Of a DNA stretch of 6,783 nucleotides, positions 6,462 to 6,783 are shown piece after piece. Position numbers and translations under genes: made by a program. Numbering within the stretch: the stretch's first letter is position 1; every line of letters starts with the position of its first letter. The notes beneath the pieces are model-generated. The model worked only from the letters and a program-made list of their open reading frames with translations. It was not told the DNA's origin and ran no database searches. The DNA lies in assembly GCA_031273705.1 (NCBI GenBank), contig JAISRJ010000089.1, positions 1 to 6,783 of the forward strand, read 5' to 3'. The stretch comes from Clostridiales bacterium (GTDB lineage: Bacteria > Bacillota > Clostridia > Lachnospirales > WQUN01).

Positions 6462-6490
6462 TTGACGAAAAAAGTTTGTCGCGATAAACT
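6462..6490 (+). promoter_or_regulatory. Predicted promoter of the right-edge membrane protein gene
   Basis: TTGACG (6462-6467) and TAAACT (6485-6490) are spaced by 17 bases. The -35 is near consensus, the -10 weaker. The expected start near 6497 leaves a leader of only about 18 bases that includes the ribosome site. A small dyad, TCGTC-TT-GACGA (6457-6468), overlaps the -35, and a near-palindrome centred on TCGCGA (6479-6484) lies just before the -10. Confidence 0.5.
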
Positions 6491-6514
6491 GGTTATAGAA
6501 GCGGAGGTCTGCAT

Positions 6515-6783
6515 ATGAGTTTAGAAAATTACGATGAACCCGGTAATATTGATGAACCTCGTATTTTTGAAATTCGCGCTCCACGATTGCCTTTGTTTAG
6601 AAAAATATTGTCTTTGACCGCCATGGTGATTATCTTGGGGTTGGCGGTTTATCTTCTGCGGTTTTCTCTAAGCGCGATTGTGTCTCCGCAATTATATATA
6701 GAACTTGCGGCGCGAAATACTTTTAACCATTTGGGTAGGGAAATGGAAATATTTATTTCCGCTAATCCCGTGTTGCACCACGC
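6515..6783 (+). CDS. Single-pass membrane protein of unknown function, C-terminus cut off by the window edge
   Basis: The frame is open from an ATG at 6515 to the right edge (89 full codons) with no stop. GGAGG (6503-6507) sits 7 bases upstream. The visible part has an acidic cytoplasmic N-terminus (about residues 1-20), a basic and proline-containing stretch (RAPRLPLFRK, 21-30), one hydrophobic segment (about 31-56) and then an extracytoplasmic region beginning SPQLYIELAARNTF. By the positive-inside rule the bulk of the protein would lie outside the membrane. A segment followed by an SPQ-Y-ELAARNT-like helix recalls large uncharacterised surface proteins of Clostridia, but that is a weak impression and I give no family. 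It is divergent from trmB. Confidence 0.75.
   Translation, partial: MSLENYDEPGNIDEPRIFEIRAPRLPLFRKILSLTAMVIILGLAVYLLRFSLSAIVSPQLYIELAARNTFNHLGREMEIFISANPVLHH

Overview
The window looks like chromosomal DNA of a low-to-moderate GC member of the Bacillota, most likely a Clostridia-type organism. The reasons are strong GGAGG-type ribosome binding sites at most starts, sigma-A-like promoters with 17-base spacers, a lipoprotein with a classical lipobox, and HD-GYP and TrmB sequences of the style common in Clostridia. This placement is inference from sequence style; no ribosomal marker is present. I see no phage, transposon, CRISPR or tRNA genes.

Layout. Positions 1-2443 (minus strand) hold a two-gene signalling unit: a complete HD-GYP protein, predicted to degrade cyclic-di-GMP, followed 43 bases downstream by a membrane-anchored GAF-PAS sensor. 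The sensor gene runs off the left edge, so its output domain is not visible. Positions 2444-2554 form a compact divergent promoter region in which the two -35 hexamers overlap. Positions 2555-4466 (plus strand) hold a closely packed pair: an AI-2E-family membrane permease and a CPBP-family (Abi/CAAX) intramembrane protease. A separate predicted promoter then leads into 4584-5477, a lipoprotein of unknown function made of two homologous beta-rich repeats. A GC-rich, highly self-complementary intergenic stretch (5478-5628) contains a likely terminator. Next comes trmB (5629-6375, minus strand), the tRNA m7G46 methyltransferase. Another divergent promoter region (6376-6514) leads to a single-pass membrane protein of unknown function that runs off the right edge.

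How the genes fit together. The left unit probably senses a signal at the membrane and adjusts cyclic-di-GMP or a related second messenger. The central permease, protease and lipoprotein are all envelope proteins, but nothing in the sequence ties them to one pathway. TrmB is a housekeeping tRNA modification enzyme. I do not see a clearly new multi-gene system. The most interesting items are the duplicated lipoprotein, the competing RNA structures downstream of it, and the possible CTG start of the sensor gene.
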